64,000 nucleotides of DNA, taken from the NCBI GenBank assembly GCA_024169445.1, contig JALKFA010000001.1, forward strand, positions 4,774,001 to 4,838,000, in the 5' to 3' direction. This document shows, piece after piece, positions 19,514 to 27,886 of the stretch. This DNA is from Buttiauxella agrestis ATCC 33320 (GTDB taxonomy: Bacteria > Pseudomonadota > Gammaproteobacteria > Enterobacterales > Enterobacteriaceae). The position numbers and the translations under genes were made by a program. The notes beneath the pieces were generated by a model, which saw only the letters and a program-made list of their open reading frames with translations, was not told the DNA's origin and searched no databases. How positions within the stretch are numbered: position 1 is the stretch's first letter; each line of letters opens with the position of its first letter.

Positions 19514-19527
19514 TTGATCAAGATCAA
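19514..19527. promoter_or_regulatory. Perfect FNR-type palindrome between upp and purM
   Basis: TTGATCAAGATCAA matches the FNR consensus TTGATNNNNATCAA at every defined base. It lies 97 bp upstream of upp and 125 bp upstream of purM. Whether FNR binds is inference. Confidence 0.45.
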
Positions 19528-19581
19528 CGAGACTGGAATGAGTATATATCAACAATAATTACATCCTGCTGAATAAGGGGC

Positions 19582-19597
19582 TCGCAAACGTTTGCCT
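19582..19597 (+). promoter_or_regulatory. PurR operator of purMN
   Basis: TCGCAAACGTTTGCCT contains the full GCAAACGTTTGC core of the PurR palindrome, 55 bp upstream of the purM start. Confidence 0.88.
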
Positions 19598-19652
19598 GCA
19601 CTGTTAGAATTGCGGCGTTTTTTATTCCTAACCCATCCGCGGGGACTTAGCA

Positions 19653-20690
19653 GTGACCGACAAAACTTCTCTTAGCTATAAAGATGCCGGTGTTGATATT
19701 GATGCTGGTAACGCTCTGGTCGATAAAATCAAAGGTGTAGTGAAAAAGACCCGCCGCCCGGAAGTGATGGGTGGCCTGGGCGGTTTCGGTGCGCTGTGTG
19801 CGTTACCGCAGAAGTATCGTGAACCTGTGCTGGTTTCCGGCACCGACGGTGTGGGTACTAAACTGCGTCTGGCTATGGATTTAAAACGTCACGACACAAT
19901 CGGCATCGACCTGGTGGCCATGTGTGTGAACGACCTGGTCGTTCAGGGTGCTGAACCGCTGTTCTTCCTCGATTATTACGCAACGGGCAAACTTGAAGTC
20001 GAAACGGCTGCAAGCGTCATTACTGGTATTGCCGAAGGTTGTCTGCAATCTGGCTGCGCATTAGTCGGCGGTGAAACTGCTGAAATGCCGGGCATGTACC
20101 ACGGTGAAGATTACGACGTGGCTGGTTTCTGTGTCGGCGTGGTCGAGAAATCTGAAATCATCGACGGCTCCAAAGTGACCGATGGCGATGTGCTGATTGC
20201 TCTGGCTTCCAGTGGCCCGCATTCCAACGGTTATTCTCTGGTGCGTAAAGTGCTGGAAGTGAGCGGTACTGACCCACTGACTACCGAATTAGAAGGCAAA
20301 CCGCTGGCAGATCACCTGCTGGAACCGACGCGCATTTACGTGAAGTCGATTCTGGAATTGATTGAACAGGTTGACGTTCACGCGATTGCACACCTGACCG
20401 GTGGCGGTTTCTGGGAAAATATCCCACGCGTTCTGCCAGACAACACTCAGGCGATTATCACTGAATCTTCATGGCAGTGGCCTGCGGTATTCGGCTGGTT
20501 ACAACAAGCCGGAAATATCAGCCGTCATGAAATGTACCGCACCTTTAACTGTGGCGTGGGTATGCTGATTGCGCTGCCTGCTGCTGAAGCGGACAAAGCG
20601 GTTGAGTTTTTGAATGCAAAAGGTGAAAACGCCTGGAAAATCGGTAGTATCAAAGCTTCCGATTCCTCTGAGCGCGTGGTTATTGAGTGA
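19653..20690 (+). CDS. purM: PurM, AIR synthetase
   Basis: PurM closes the imidazole ring, converting FGAM to AIR with ATP in purine synthesis. The 345 residues equal the E. coli length. Family motifs are present: [14 protein letters not shown] with the ATP-site Asp, [33 protein letters not shown] and [15 protein letters not shown]. The start is GTG, preceded by GGGGAC. The stop TGA overlaps the purN ATG (ATGA), so the two genes are translationally coupled. A PurR operator lies upstream. Confidence 0.98.
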   Translation: MTDKTSLSYKDAGVDIDAGNALVDKIKGVVKKTRRPEVMGGLGGFGALCALPQKYREPVLVSGTDGVGTKLRLAMDLKRHDTIGIDLVAMCVNDLVVQGAEPLFFLDYYATGKLEVETAASVITGIAEGCLQSGCALVGGETAEMPGMYHGEDYDVAGFCVGVVEKSEIIDGSKVTDGDVLIALASSGPHSNGYSLVRKVLEVSGTDPLTTELEGKPLADHLLEPTRIYVKSILELIEQVDVHAIAHLTGGGFWENIPRVLPDNTQAIITESSWQWPAVFGWLQQAGNISRHEMYRTFNCGVGMLIALPAAEADKAVEFLNAKGENAWKIGSIKASDSSERVVIE

Positions 20691-21331
20691 TGAAACGCAT
20701 TGTGGTGCTGGTTTCCGGCAACGGAAGCAATCTTCAGGCAATCATTGATGCCTGCAAGCTTAAAAAGATTAATGGCACTGTAGCGGCTGTATTCAGTAAT
20801 AAAACCGAAGCTTTTGGGCTTGAACGTGCGCGTGAAGCAGAAATTCCTGCTCACGCGTTAACCGCCAGCCAGTTCGTCGATCGCGCAGCGTTCGATCGTG
20901 AATTAATGCTTGAGATCGACGCTTACGCCCCGGATCTGGTGGTTTTGGCAGGTTACATGCGTATTTTGAGCCCAGAGTTTGTCGGGCATTATGCCGGGCG
21001 CTTGATTAACATCCACCCTTCTCTGTTGCCGAAATATCCCGGCCTGCATACCCATCGTCAGGTACTGGAAAACGGTGATGAAGTCCATGGGACATCGGTG
21101 CATTTTGTCACCGAAGAACTGGATGGCGGCCCGGTTATTCTGCAAGCCGAAGTGCCTGTTTTTGAAGGTGATGACGAAGAAGACATCACCGCTCGCGTGC
21201 AGAATCAAGAACACGCAATTTATCCGTTAGTCGTTTCCTGGTTTATTGAGGGGCGGCTGGAGATGCGTGAAAACAGCGCCTGGCTTGATGGCAAAGAATT
21301 ACCACCGCAAGGCCACGCTGCAGACGAGTAA
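20690..21331 (+). CDS. purN: PurN, phosphoribosylglycinamide formyltransferase 1
   Basis: PurN transfers a formyl group from 10-formyltetrahydrofolate to GAR. The 213-residue protein has the GAR-binding GNGSNLQAI near the start. The catalytic Asn-His-Asp set is present in NIHPSLLPKYPGLHTHRQ and HFVTEELDGGPVILQ. The ATG at 20690 overlaps the purM stop by one base; the GTG one codon earlier is less likely. After purN the E. coli backbone would continue to ppk, but here a 6.3-kb carbohydrate block intervenes. Confidence 0.97.
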   Translation: MKRIVVLVSGNGSNLQAIIDACKLKKINGTVAAVFSNKTEAFGLERAREAEIPAHALTASQFVDRAAFDRELMLEIDAYAPDLVVLAGYMRILSPEFVGHYAGRLINIHPSLLPKYPGLHTHRQVLENGDEVHGTSVHFVTEELDGGPVILQAEVPVFEGDDEEDITARVQNQEHAIYPLVVSWFIEGRLEMRENSAWLDGKELPPQGHAADE

Positions 21332-21335
21332 ATCA

Positions 21336-21364
21336 ACTGCCTTCTCCTCAACAGAGAAGGCAGT
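21336..21364. terminator. Hairpin between convergent purN and SemiSWEET genes
   Basis: The 11-bp stem ACTGCCTTCTC/GAGAAGGCAGT has a seven-base loop but no T tract on either side. It may be a weak terminator or a 3'-end stabiliser. Confidence 0.5.
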
Positions 21365-21371
21365 ATCCCGC

Positions 21372-21635
21372 TTATTTCGCTCGTTCGTTCATCACCTTCA
21401 TTGTTAACACGGTCGCCGCTAACAACAGGGTGATGCCGTTGGCGATCATCAGCGGCATATCACCGCTTGTTAGCCCATAAAGCAACCAACACAACACCCC
21501 AAAAACAAACACCAGATACATACTCAGAGAGATCGCTTTAGTATCGCGATTTTTCAGGATATGAATCACTTGCAGGGCAAAAGAACCGGTGGTGCAGCAG
21601 GCAGCAACTCCACCCAGCCATGCGAAATCAGACAT
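21372..21635 (-). CDS. SemiSWEET-family sugar carrier
   Basis: This 87-residue membrane protein has three hydrophobic helices: about residues 5-25, 37-56 and 62-80. That is the single triple-helix bundle of a SemiSWEET/PQ-loop (MtN3-like) carrier, which works as a dimer to move small sugars by facilitated diffusion. The conserved KNRDTKAISLSMYL and the WLLYGL region fit the family. Its ATG overlaps the last codons of the upstream GH28-like gene by 8 bp, so expression is coupled to that enzyme. A role moving a product of that enzyme (a mono- or disaccharide) across the inner membrane is inferred. The substrate is unknown. Confidence 0.85.
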   Translation of the reverse strand: MSDFAWLGGVAACCTTGSFALQVIHILKNRDTKAISLSMYLVFVFGVLCWLLYGLTSGDMPLMIANGITLLLAATVLTMKVMNERAK

Positions 21636-22983
21636 CTTGTTTTACTCCATCACACTCTACCAATACCACAGCCTGTTCGTTCCAGTCGGAAGGTAGAGGC
21701 TGTGGACGAAAAACATCGATATTACGCAGCGTCAGGCCATTCACCCCACAGCAATACAGCGCGGGCAAACCACCGGGATAAGCCTCAACACCGTAAGCAC
21801 GCTGCGTATCTGGATTAAGACACCAGGCGTTGTCCAGCCCCATACCCGTTGGCGAAAGCGGGTTACAGGGTGGACGAATGTCGTATAAACCCTGCTCCGG
21901 TGAGGCGCTGATGCTTTGGGTGAGTTGCAAACCATCAATGATTACCTGGCGCACCAGTCCGGGTTGCTCGCTGTGTAAATTAACCGCCCCTTCACTCACG
22001 CCGGTTAAACCACGGAACTGGATAAACTCAATCGCACCAGGTTGAATCGCTGGGTCACGGAAACGGGCAGACAAGTAGACTGGATCAGCCTTACCCCAAT
22101 GGCAGGCATGCACCATCTCACAGTTAAAAGTGATGTTACTGAAGATCATGCGTCGTAAGCGTCCGCCGTCACGGGAGACAATCCCGATGGCGCGGTTTGA
22201 TTCGTAAATGGCACAGTTGGTGACACAAATATCTTCAATGTCTTCCCAGGTTTCAGTACCAATTTTTACCGCACAACTTTTGGAACGTAACGTGCAGTTG
22301 TTCACTACCACATGGCGCGTCGGGCGTTGCAACGGTGCCGGTTTACGGCTCGTCTTCAGGCAGATTGTGTCATCGGCGGCGCTGAAATGACTATTGCTGA
22401 TATGCACTTGCTGGCAACTGTCGATATCCAGTGCATCGGTATTAGCCAGTGAAAGATCGTTATCGATGGTGATGCCATGCACTTTTACCAGCTCACACGC
22501 CACCAGATGAATCGTCCACATTGGGGCATTTTCGATAGTAAAGTCGCGGAGCTGTACGTGACGGCAATCTTCAAAAACAATCATGCGCGGGCGCTGTTCT
22601 GCAGGCTTGCGATAGCCCATATCATCGGCCTGTGCATCAAACCAGCCGTCAGCATTGCCATTAATCTTCCCGGCGCCACAGATGGTGATGTTATGCGCAC
22701 CATAGGCGTATAAGAATGCCCAGCGCGAGCATTCCGCCTGGCTTTTAGTGGTGGCTTGCCCAAAGTCCTGGCCGTCATCGCTGACCCACAACTCAGCACC
22801 AGCCTGCAAACTGAGCGTAATATTGGAGCCAAGTGTCAGACCACCCAGTCTGTAACAGCCACTTTCAACTTCCAGCGTTCCTCCCCCCTGTTGCGCCAAA
22901 GTATCCAGCGCTTTCTGGAAGCGGAGCGTATCGTGATTCTTATCGTCAGTATTCGCCCACTGCGGGGTCAGAGTCAGTTTCAT
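21628..22983 (-). CDS. GH28-like pectin-lyase-fold glycoside hydrolase, cytoplasmic
   Basis: This 451-residue protein has the repeated beta-helix look of glycoside hydrolase family 28 (polygalacturonases and rhamnogalacturonan hydrolases). Motif I reads NTDALD (about residues 181-186) against the usual NTDGxD. Motif II reads AADD (about 202-205), keeping the acidic pair. At the usual GHG position there is IGTET (about 241-245), so the conserved His is missing. There is no signal peptide, implying it acts on imported oligosaccharides. The frame extends to 23019, but ATG at 22983 has GAGAGAACC upstream. It overlaps the SemiSWEET start and is divergent from the GPH symporter gene. The substrate is not known. 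Confidence 0.78.
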   Translation of the reverse strand: MKLTLTPQWANTDDKNHDTLRFQKALDTLAQQGGGTLEVESGCYRLGGLTLGSNITLSLQAGAELWVSDDGQDFGQATTKSQAECSRWAFLYAYGAHNITICGAGKINGNADGWFDAQADDMGYRKPAEQRPRMIVFEDCRHVQLRDFTIENAPMWTIHLVACELVKVHGITIDNDLSLANTDALDIDSCQQVHISNSHFSAADDTICLKTSRKPAPLQRPTRHVVVNNCTLRSKSCAVKIGTETWEDIEDICVTNCAIYESNRAIGIVSRDGGRLRRMIFSNITFNCEMVHACHWGKADPVYLSARFRDPAIQPGAIEFIQFRGLTGVSEGAVNLHSEQPGLVRQVIIDGLQLTQSISASPEQGLYDIRPPCNPLSPTGMGLDNAWCLNPDTQRAYGVEAYPGGLPALYCCGVNGLTLRNIDVFRPQPLPSDWNEQAVVLVECDGVKQDV

Positions 22984-23115
22984 GGTTCTCTCATCACTCG
23001 ATGTAATAGACCCAGACATCTCACCATGCCCCTTCTCAGCACTCCACCGCGCCGCAATAGCTGATTAGCAGGAATGTTGCCTGACTCGCAAAATACCTTT
23101 TGCCCTGGGGTAAAA

Positions 23116-23131
23116 GGTGATCTTCATCACA
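23116..23131. promoter_or_regulatory. CRP site 1
   Basis: GGTGATCTTCATCACA keeps GTGA-N6-TCAC of the CRP consensus with near-perfect symmetry. It suggests glucose repression of the divergent promoters. Confidence 0.7.
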
Positions 23132-23157
23132 TCAGGTTTAAGCAGCATTTTTCCATT

Positions 23158-23173
23158 AGTGACGCAGATCACA
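23158..23173. promoter_or_regulatory. CRP site 2
   Basis: AGTGACGCAGATCACA keeps GTGA-N6-TCACA. Its centre is 42 bp (four helical turns) from that of site 1. Confidence 0.65.
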
Positions 23174-23355
23174 CTTTATTGCCCTTTCTGGCTTCTACGC
23201 CGCTCAAATACCAGGGGAACGATGAATACACATTCGATATTTCCCCACCCCCTTCGCATTACCGGACAAAACCCTTCCTGTCGCCATAGAGACTGCGGCC
23301 CACACTTCGTACCGTAGATGCCGAACTCCTTTTTTATCGACACGAGATAAGAACA

Positions 23356-24873
23356 ATGGACACAACGACAAAAAACACGGCTCCAGCTGGAAGGGAAGTC
23401 AAAACCAAAAATATTCTCGCCTGGGGTATGGGCGATATTTTTGGTAGTGGCGCGATGACCATTACCGGCCTTTGGCTGCTGTATTTCTATATTGAGGTTG
23501 CCGGGTTATCGCCTGCTGCTGCCGCTTCCATCTTTGCCATCGCCAAAATTTGGGATGGGATTACCGACCCGGTGATGGGCTACATCACGGATAACATTCG
23601 CAGCCGTTGGGGACGCCGCCGCCTGTTCTTTATTATTGGCGCACCGTTCTCACTGACCTTCGCCTTGATGTGGATGAGTGGCTACGGATACTTCTGGTAT
23701 CTCGGCACCTATTTGCTGTTCAGCACTGTCTTCACATTGCTGATGGTGCCTTACGATACGCTACCTGCGGAGATGACCAACCGCTACGAAACCCGCTCGA
23801 AAATGTCGGGTGCACGTATGCTGTTTGCACAAGCCACCGCGTTTCTTTCCGCATTGATACCTGGGCAAATTCTGGCGCACGTTGCTGATAAAGATCAGGC
23901 ATTTATGCTTATCGGTATTACCTTCGCCGTGCTGTTCTCGCTGCCGTGGATTTTCGTCTGGCGTGGCACCTGGGAGCGTGACAACCTACCGCCGCCACAA
24001 ACGCAAACCGGGCTGCTCAACACGCTGAAATCTCTGTATCGGGAAATGTTGTCAACGTTTCGCCTTAAGACCTTCCGCATTCATATCATGATGTATGTCG
24101 GCGGCGCGGTTGCACTGGATATCTTCGGCTCGCTGTTTATGCACTTCATGACCTATGTGCTGCAAATCAGTGCCGGTCTGGCTTCGCAGGCGCTGAGCTT
24201 GATGACCTTGTTCCAGTTTCTCGCCATCCCTGTTTTCACCTGGCTGTGTATTCGCGTCGGCAACGGCCATGCGTATAAAGCGGCTATCGGCATGATTTTG
24301 ATAAGCCTGGTCTACTTCAGCCAACTTTCCGCAAGCTACGCCTCCATTGGCATGCTGGTGCTTGGCGGGGCTGTCATGATGGGTATCGCGCGTGGTGGTA
24401 CCTATCTCATTCCATGGAACGTGTACAACTTCTTACCTGATGTCGATGAGGCTTACACCGGCGTGCGCCGTGAAGGGATCTATGCCGGTGTCATGATGTT
24501 GACCCGCAAATTCTCCCAGGCACTGGCACTGTTTATTGTTGGCCTGGCGCTTGAGTCTTTCGGTTTTACCAAAGGTGTGGCATCGCAAAGCAGCACGGCC
24601 ATTGATGGCATCTGGTGGGTGTTCGTTGTCGGCCCTGGCGTGTTGGCAGTCATGGCGATGTGCGGTGCCTTCCGCTTCCGCCTCAGCCAGTCACGCCACC
24701 AGGTACTGATCAGCGAACTGGAACGCTTACGTGCAGGTGGGAAACCGGAAGATGCCAGCCCTGAGACCAAAGAGGTTGTCGAAACCCTGACCGGCCACCC
24801 GCACAGCAATGCTAACTGGGCGTATCGTCCAACCCACGAAATCAAAATTACTCCAGCTACAACTTCTGTTTAA
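23356..24873 (+). CDS. GPH-family symporter, RhiT-like rhamnogalacturonide/oligouronide importer
   Basis: This 505-residue inner-membrane protein has 12 predicted helices of the glycoside-pentoside-hexuronide:cation symporter family. Family features include WGMGDIFGSGAMTITGLWLLYFY, the conserved Asp in KIWDGITDPVMGYITDN followed by RSRWGRRR, and VPYDTLPAEMTNRYETRSKMSG. It resembles TogT/RhiT transporters of soft-rot bacteria, and its partner gene encodes a GH105 hydrolase, as in Dickeya rhiTN. The import substrate, likely an unsaturated rhamnogalacturonan disaccharide or oligogalacturonide, is inferred from that pairing. The ATG at 23356 follows GATAAGAACA. The gene is 10 bp from the GH105 gene. 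Confidence 0.82.
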   Translation: MDTTTKNTAPAGREVKTKNILAWGMGDIFGSGAMTITGLWLLYFYIEVAGLSPAAAASIFAIAKIWDGITDPVMGYITDNIRSRWGRRRLFFIIGAPFSLTFALMWMSGYGYFWYLGTYLLFSTVFTLLMVPYDTLPAEMTNRYETRSKMSGARMLFAQATAFLSALIPGQILAHVADKDQAFMLIGITFAVLFSLPWIFVWRGTWERDNLPPPQTQTGLLNTLKSLYREMLSTFRLKTFRIHIMMYVGGAVALDIFGSLFMHFMTYVLQISAGLASQALSLMTLFQFLAIPVFTWLCIRVGNGHAYKAAIGMILISLVYFSQLSASYASIGMLVLGGAVMMGIARGGTYLIPWNVYNFLPDVDEAYTGVRREGIYAGVMMLTRKFSQALALFIVGLALESFGFTKGVASQSSTAIDGIWWVFVVGPGVLAVMAMCGAFRFRLSQSRHQVLISELERLRAGGKPEDASPETKEVVETLTGHPHSNANWAYRPTHEIKITPATTSV

Positions 24874-24883
24874 GGAACAGACC

Positions 24884-25990
24884 ATGACTACGACACTGTT
24901 ATCCCCAACCCGTGAACACACCACTGAGCTGATTGATAGCCTGATTGGTGGTCTGGTCGACATCAAAGACGCTGACGGGCGTTTTTTACAACGCCTCAGT
25001 GATGGCCGAATTGTTGATACCAAAGGCTGGGCAGGCTGGGAATGGACACACGGAATCGGCCTGTTTGGTTTATATCGCTACTATCAAGTAAGCGGCTCTG
25101 AGCGCGCCAAAGAGCTTATCGACCTCTGGTTTAGCGATCGTTTTGCCGAAGGCACTCCGGTCAAAAACGTCAATACTGCCTGCCCATTCCTGACACTGGC
25201 ATTATGTTATGAAGAGCAGCCAAATCCGCAATGGCTGCCATACCTGGAAACCTGGGGCCGTTGGCTCCAGCACCAGCTGCCGCGCACCGATGAAGGCTGC
25301 TTCCAGCATGTGACTTATGAAAACGACCACCACCAGCAAATCTGGGACGATACGCTGATGATGGCAGTTCTTCCGCTGGCTAAGATTGGCAAAATGCTCA
25401 ACAAACCAGAGTGGATTGAAGAAGCGAAGTATCAGTTTACTCAGCATATTCAGTACCTGGCGGAACCTAAAACAGGGCTGTGGTATCACGGCTGGAACTT
25501 TGAAGGGCGACACCATTTTGCTGGCGCACTGTGGGCGCGTGGCAATAGCTGGATTACGCTCGCCATTCCTGAGTTTTTGGAGTTGTTAGATTTATCACCG
25601 CAGGACGCGCTGTATCGCCAGTTGTGCAATGTTTTGCGCAATCAGGTCGCGGCACTGGCCGAATGCCAGGCGGAAAATGGCCTGTGGCCAACGCTGCTTA
25701 ATGACCCTGAAAGCTATGTTGAAGCTTCGGCCAGTGCTGGCTTCGCGGCGGGGATCTTCAAAGCTGTGCGTCTGGGTTACCTGGAAAGCCACTGGCTGCC
25801 AGTCGCACAACGCGCCACCGATGGGATTATCAAGCACATCACGCCAGAAGGTGAATTGACGCAGGTTTCATTTGGTACCGCGATGGGTCACGACCTTGAC
25901 CATTACCGAAACATTCCACTGACCTCAATGCCATACGGGCAAGCAATGGCCATTCTTTGCCTGGTTGAATCACTGCGTTTACACATCTAG
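24884..25990 (+). CDS. GH105 unsaturated rhamnogalacturonyl/galacturonyl hydrolase (RhiN/YteR-like)
   Basis: This 368-residue cytoplasmic enzyme is of the GH105 (alpha/alpha)6-barrel family. GH105 enzymes hydrate and cleave the unsaturated uronic acid from lyase-generated pectin oligosaccharides. Family marks include WEWTHGIGLFGLYRYY, the catalytic-Asp region QIWDDTLMMAVLPLA (about residues 152-165), the aromatic GLWYHGW, and GALWARGNSWITLAIPEFL. The start at 24884 (MTTTLLSPT) follows AAGGAACAG, and the longer open frame is ignored. It is co-transcribed with the GPH symporter, so the substrate is presumably what that imports. A strong terminator follows. Confidence 0.87.
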   Translation: MTTTLLSPTREHTTELIDSLIGGLVDIKDADGRFLQRLSDGRIVDTKGWAGWEWTHGIGLFGLYRYYQVSGSERAKELIDLWFSDRFAEGTPVKNVNTACPFLTLALCYEEQPNPQWLPYLETWGRWLQHQLPRTDEGCFQHVTYENDHHQQIWDDTLMMAVLPLAKIGKMLNKPEWIEEAKYQFTQHIQYLAEPKTGLWYHGWNFEGRHHFAGALWARGNSWITLAIPEFLELLDLSPQDALYRQLCNVLRNQVAALAECQAENGLWPTLLNDPESYVEASASAGFAAGIFKAVRLGYLESHWLPVAQRATDGIIKHITPEGELTQVSFGTAMGHDLDHYRNIPLTSMPYGQAMAILCLVESLRLHI

Positions 25991-25995
25991 TCATC

Positions 25996-26028
25996 AGGTG
26001 GATAAAGCTTTTGCTTTATCCACCTTTT
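25996..26028 (+). terminator. Intrinsic terminator of the symporter-GH105 operon
   Basis: A perfect 13-bp stem (AGGTGGATAAAGC/GCTTTATCCACCT) with a T4 loop is followed by TTTTCT, 6 bases after the GH105 stop. Confidence 0.93.
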
Positions 26029-26034
26029 CTCCCC

Positions 26035-27696
26035 CTAACCTAACAATTTCGCTAACTCTTTGCTTAAACTCCCGGCCAGTGCGCGGGCGCGCCCGGCATC
26101 AAACATCACATGAATGGCCGGAGGAATGTCACTCCATTTGCCACAGAAATCTTCCATCTCATGAGCGGTGCCATACAAAGCCTGAATATTGGCCTGGCAA
26201 ACTTCACGTAGGCTCCAGTTGTTTTCAACTTCACGCGCGTAGTGCAGGGTGAAAAAGGCTTTCTGCGCATGAATAAACGCCCGGCAATATAAAAACAGCC
26301 CCTGCCACTCCGTTTGCCAGCGTTGCGCTAATGCTGGCGGGAAGCCAGCATGTTTCGCGAATTCTAATGCCTGGCGCTGTACATTTTCCGCCCCTTGCCA
26401 GGCGAGATCTTTCTCGGCAGCAATCAACGACAGCTTCCGTGAAGCCCCAGCCACATCCTGGCTTGCAAAGACGATGTCATCAGCAGAACCGGGCAACCAG
26501 TGGTTACGGTTAAGTTGCCCGTACAAACTCCAGACCACCTGGCCGTAGCTTTCAGGCAACAAGCTGTGACGATGAAAAACATGGTGGCGGGCATAAATAG
26601 CGCTGTAAATCACCTGATGCGCCTGTTCAAACAACCCCATTAGTACCAGAAGCTGTTGTTCATCCGCCGGCCATTGCCAGCATTCCAGTAACCAACGTTT
26701 CAGCAGTTGCGCGGTATTCTCTGACGGAGCCTGGGGATCGAGAAATTTGGCGCAGCTAAACAGGTTAAATTCACTTAACGTGCCAATCACACAGTGGTTA
26801 TCGATACCTTCCCAACTGGCTTTGCATAACACACCTTTGATCGCCGGATTGCTGGCCCGGCACCACAGTAATCGCCCCTGGATTTCATCAACGCGGATAA
26901 ACGGCAGATTTCCCCAGCAGACCTCTTCGCCTGCGGCATCGACTTCCGCCCAGACTTCGCGGTCTGTAATCGCCAGCAATGCCGGGTTATTAGGGAATTC
27001 GGGCCAGAAGCGTTCTGGTGTCAGTTTTATCGACACCGCCACATCAGCAGGTAAACCGGTGATAGCTTCAAGAACCGGTTCAACGCCGTCGATACTGGCG
27101 GGAAAAAGACGCAGCACCAGATGTTTGTGATGGCGAGCCATGACCTGAGCGGCAGCATTAAAGCAGCAACGATAAAGCGCCGAGCTGGCCGATTTTTTTT
27201 GCTGCGCCACGTTCTTTTTCCAGTCAGGCGTGGCTATCGGCACCAGACTGTCGGTATTGGAAATGGCCAGCAGCAGGCCATCTATCGCGGGAATCTGCTG
27301 GCACACCAGCGCCAGTTTATCGGCCAGATACTGGCTCCAGAAATCAACATCAAAACGCAGGCCGCCGTGACCATCGAATAATTGCGGTTGATGGAGCAGT
27401 AAATCAGCCGGAAAGCCTAGCTCTTTAGCCTGCAGATAAAAACGCAGACCGCGCGCTTTGCAATACTGAGCAAGCCGATTCAGGTAAACGCAACAGCAAC
27501 GCTGATGCACGGAGATACGGTCATTGTATTGCGCAGGAGTGTAGCCCGCCGGAGTGACAAGCTTGCCGAGCAGATCGGTTTGCCCGATCACCACGGTATT
27601 AAAGTTATGTGCACAAGCGTAATCGACAAACTGGCAGGCTTGATGCCAGTTCCATAGCTCCTGGTTGTTCAGTTCAAGCGCCCGTGTTTCCCACAT
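26035..27696 (-). CDS. Unassigned 553-residue protein of the pectin block, possible TIM-barrel glycosidase
   Basis: I do not recognise this gene. The protein has no signal peptide or membrane segment. The N-terminus (RALELNNQELWNWHQAC, then NFNTVVIGQTDLLGKLVTP) looks like the first strands of a TIM barrel, as in GH20/GH67-like enzymes. Later segments include KARGLRFYLQAKELGFP, IDGLLLAISNTDSL, and VSIKLTPERFWPEFP near the middle. A Trp/His-rich helical C-terminal half follows, with the block AHQVIYSAIYARHHVFHRHSLLP. It is convergent with the GH105 gene (44 bp apart) and divergent from ppk. Its context suggests an exo-acting hydrolase on imported pectin fragments, but no catalytic residues can be assigned. 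Confidence 0.6.
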   Translation of the reverse strand: MWETRALELNNQELWNWHQACQFVDYACAHNFNTVVIGQTDLLGKLVTPAGYTPAQYNDRISVHQRCCCVYLNRLAQYCKARGLRFYLQAKELGFPADLLLHQPQLFDGHGGLRFDVDFWSQYLADKLALVCQQIPAIDGLLLAISNTDSLVPIATPDWKKNVAQQKKSASSALYRCCFNAAAQVMARHHKHLVLRLFPASIDGVEPVLEAITGLPADVAVSIKLTPERFWPEFPNNPALLAITDREVWAEVDAAGEEVCWGNLPFIRVDEIQGRLLWCRASNPAIKGVLCKASWEGIDNHCVIGTLSEFNLFSCAKFLDPQAPSENTAQLLKRWLLECWQWPADEQQLLVLMGLFEQAHQVIYSAIYARHHVFHRHSLLPESYGQVVWSLYGQLNRNHWLPGSADDIVFASQDVAGASRKLSLIAAEKDLAWQGAENVQRQALEFAKHAGFPPALAQRWQTEWQGLFLYCRAFIHAQKAFFTLHYAREVENNWSLREVCQANIQALYGTAHEMEDFCGKWSDIPPAIHVMFDAGRARALAGSLSKELAKLLG

Positions 27697-27745
27697 TCCC
27701 TACTCCTACTACAGTTTAAAACGCTATTTTAATTTATAGTTTCGC

Positions 27746-27769
27746 CTGTGACTGTTTCCTTTCTCACAG
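27746..27769. promoter_or_regulatory. Inverted repeat CTGTGA-N12-TCACAG upstream of ppk and the unassigned gene
   Basis: Perfect 6-bp arms spaced by 12 bases lie in the 190-bp divergent region. The spacing does not fit CRP. It could be an operator, but the function is unknown. Confidence 0.3.
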
Positions 27770-27886
27770 AGTCATGCGCTATACCTGAAGTTATTCAGAC
27801 CCCAGCATTGGACAATCCCCGCCAAAGCTCGCCATAATGTCCAACGTGACGGCATTTAACGTCCACGAAAACGCAAGTGAGGGCTA

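Larger units (their letters stand above)
22984..23355. other. 372-bp divergent control region of the pectin/rhamnogalacturonan block
   Basis: This region separates the GH28-like gene (minus) from the symporter gene (plus). It contains two CRP-type sites (23116-23131 and 23158-23173). No regulator gene is in the block. I see no other coding sequence here. Confidence 0.6.

Noticed and set aside
27746-27769. CTGTGA/TCACAG repeat as a CRP site
   Set aside because: The arms are 12 bases apart instead of 6, which CRP does not accept. It is kept only as an unassigned inverted repeat.
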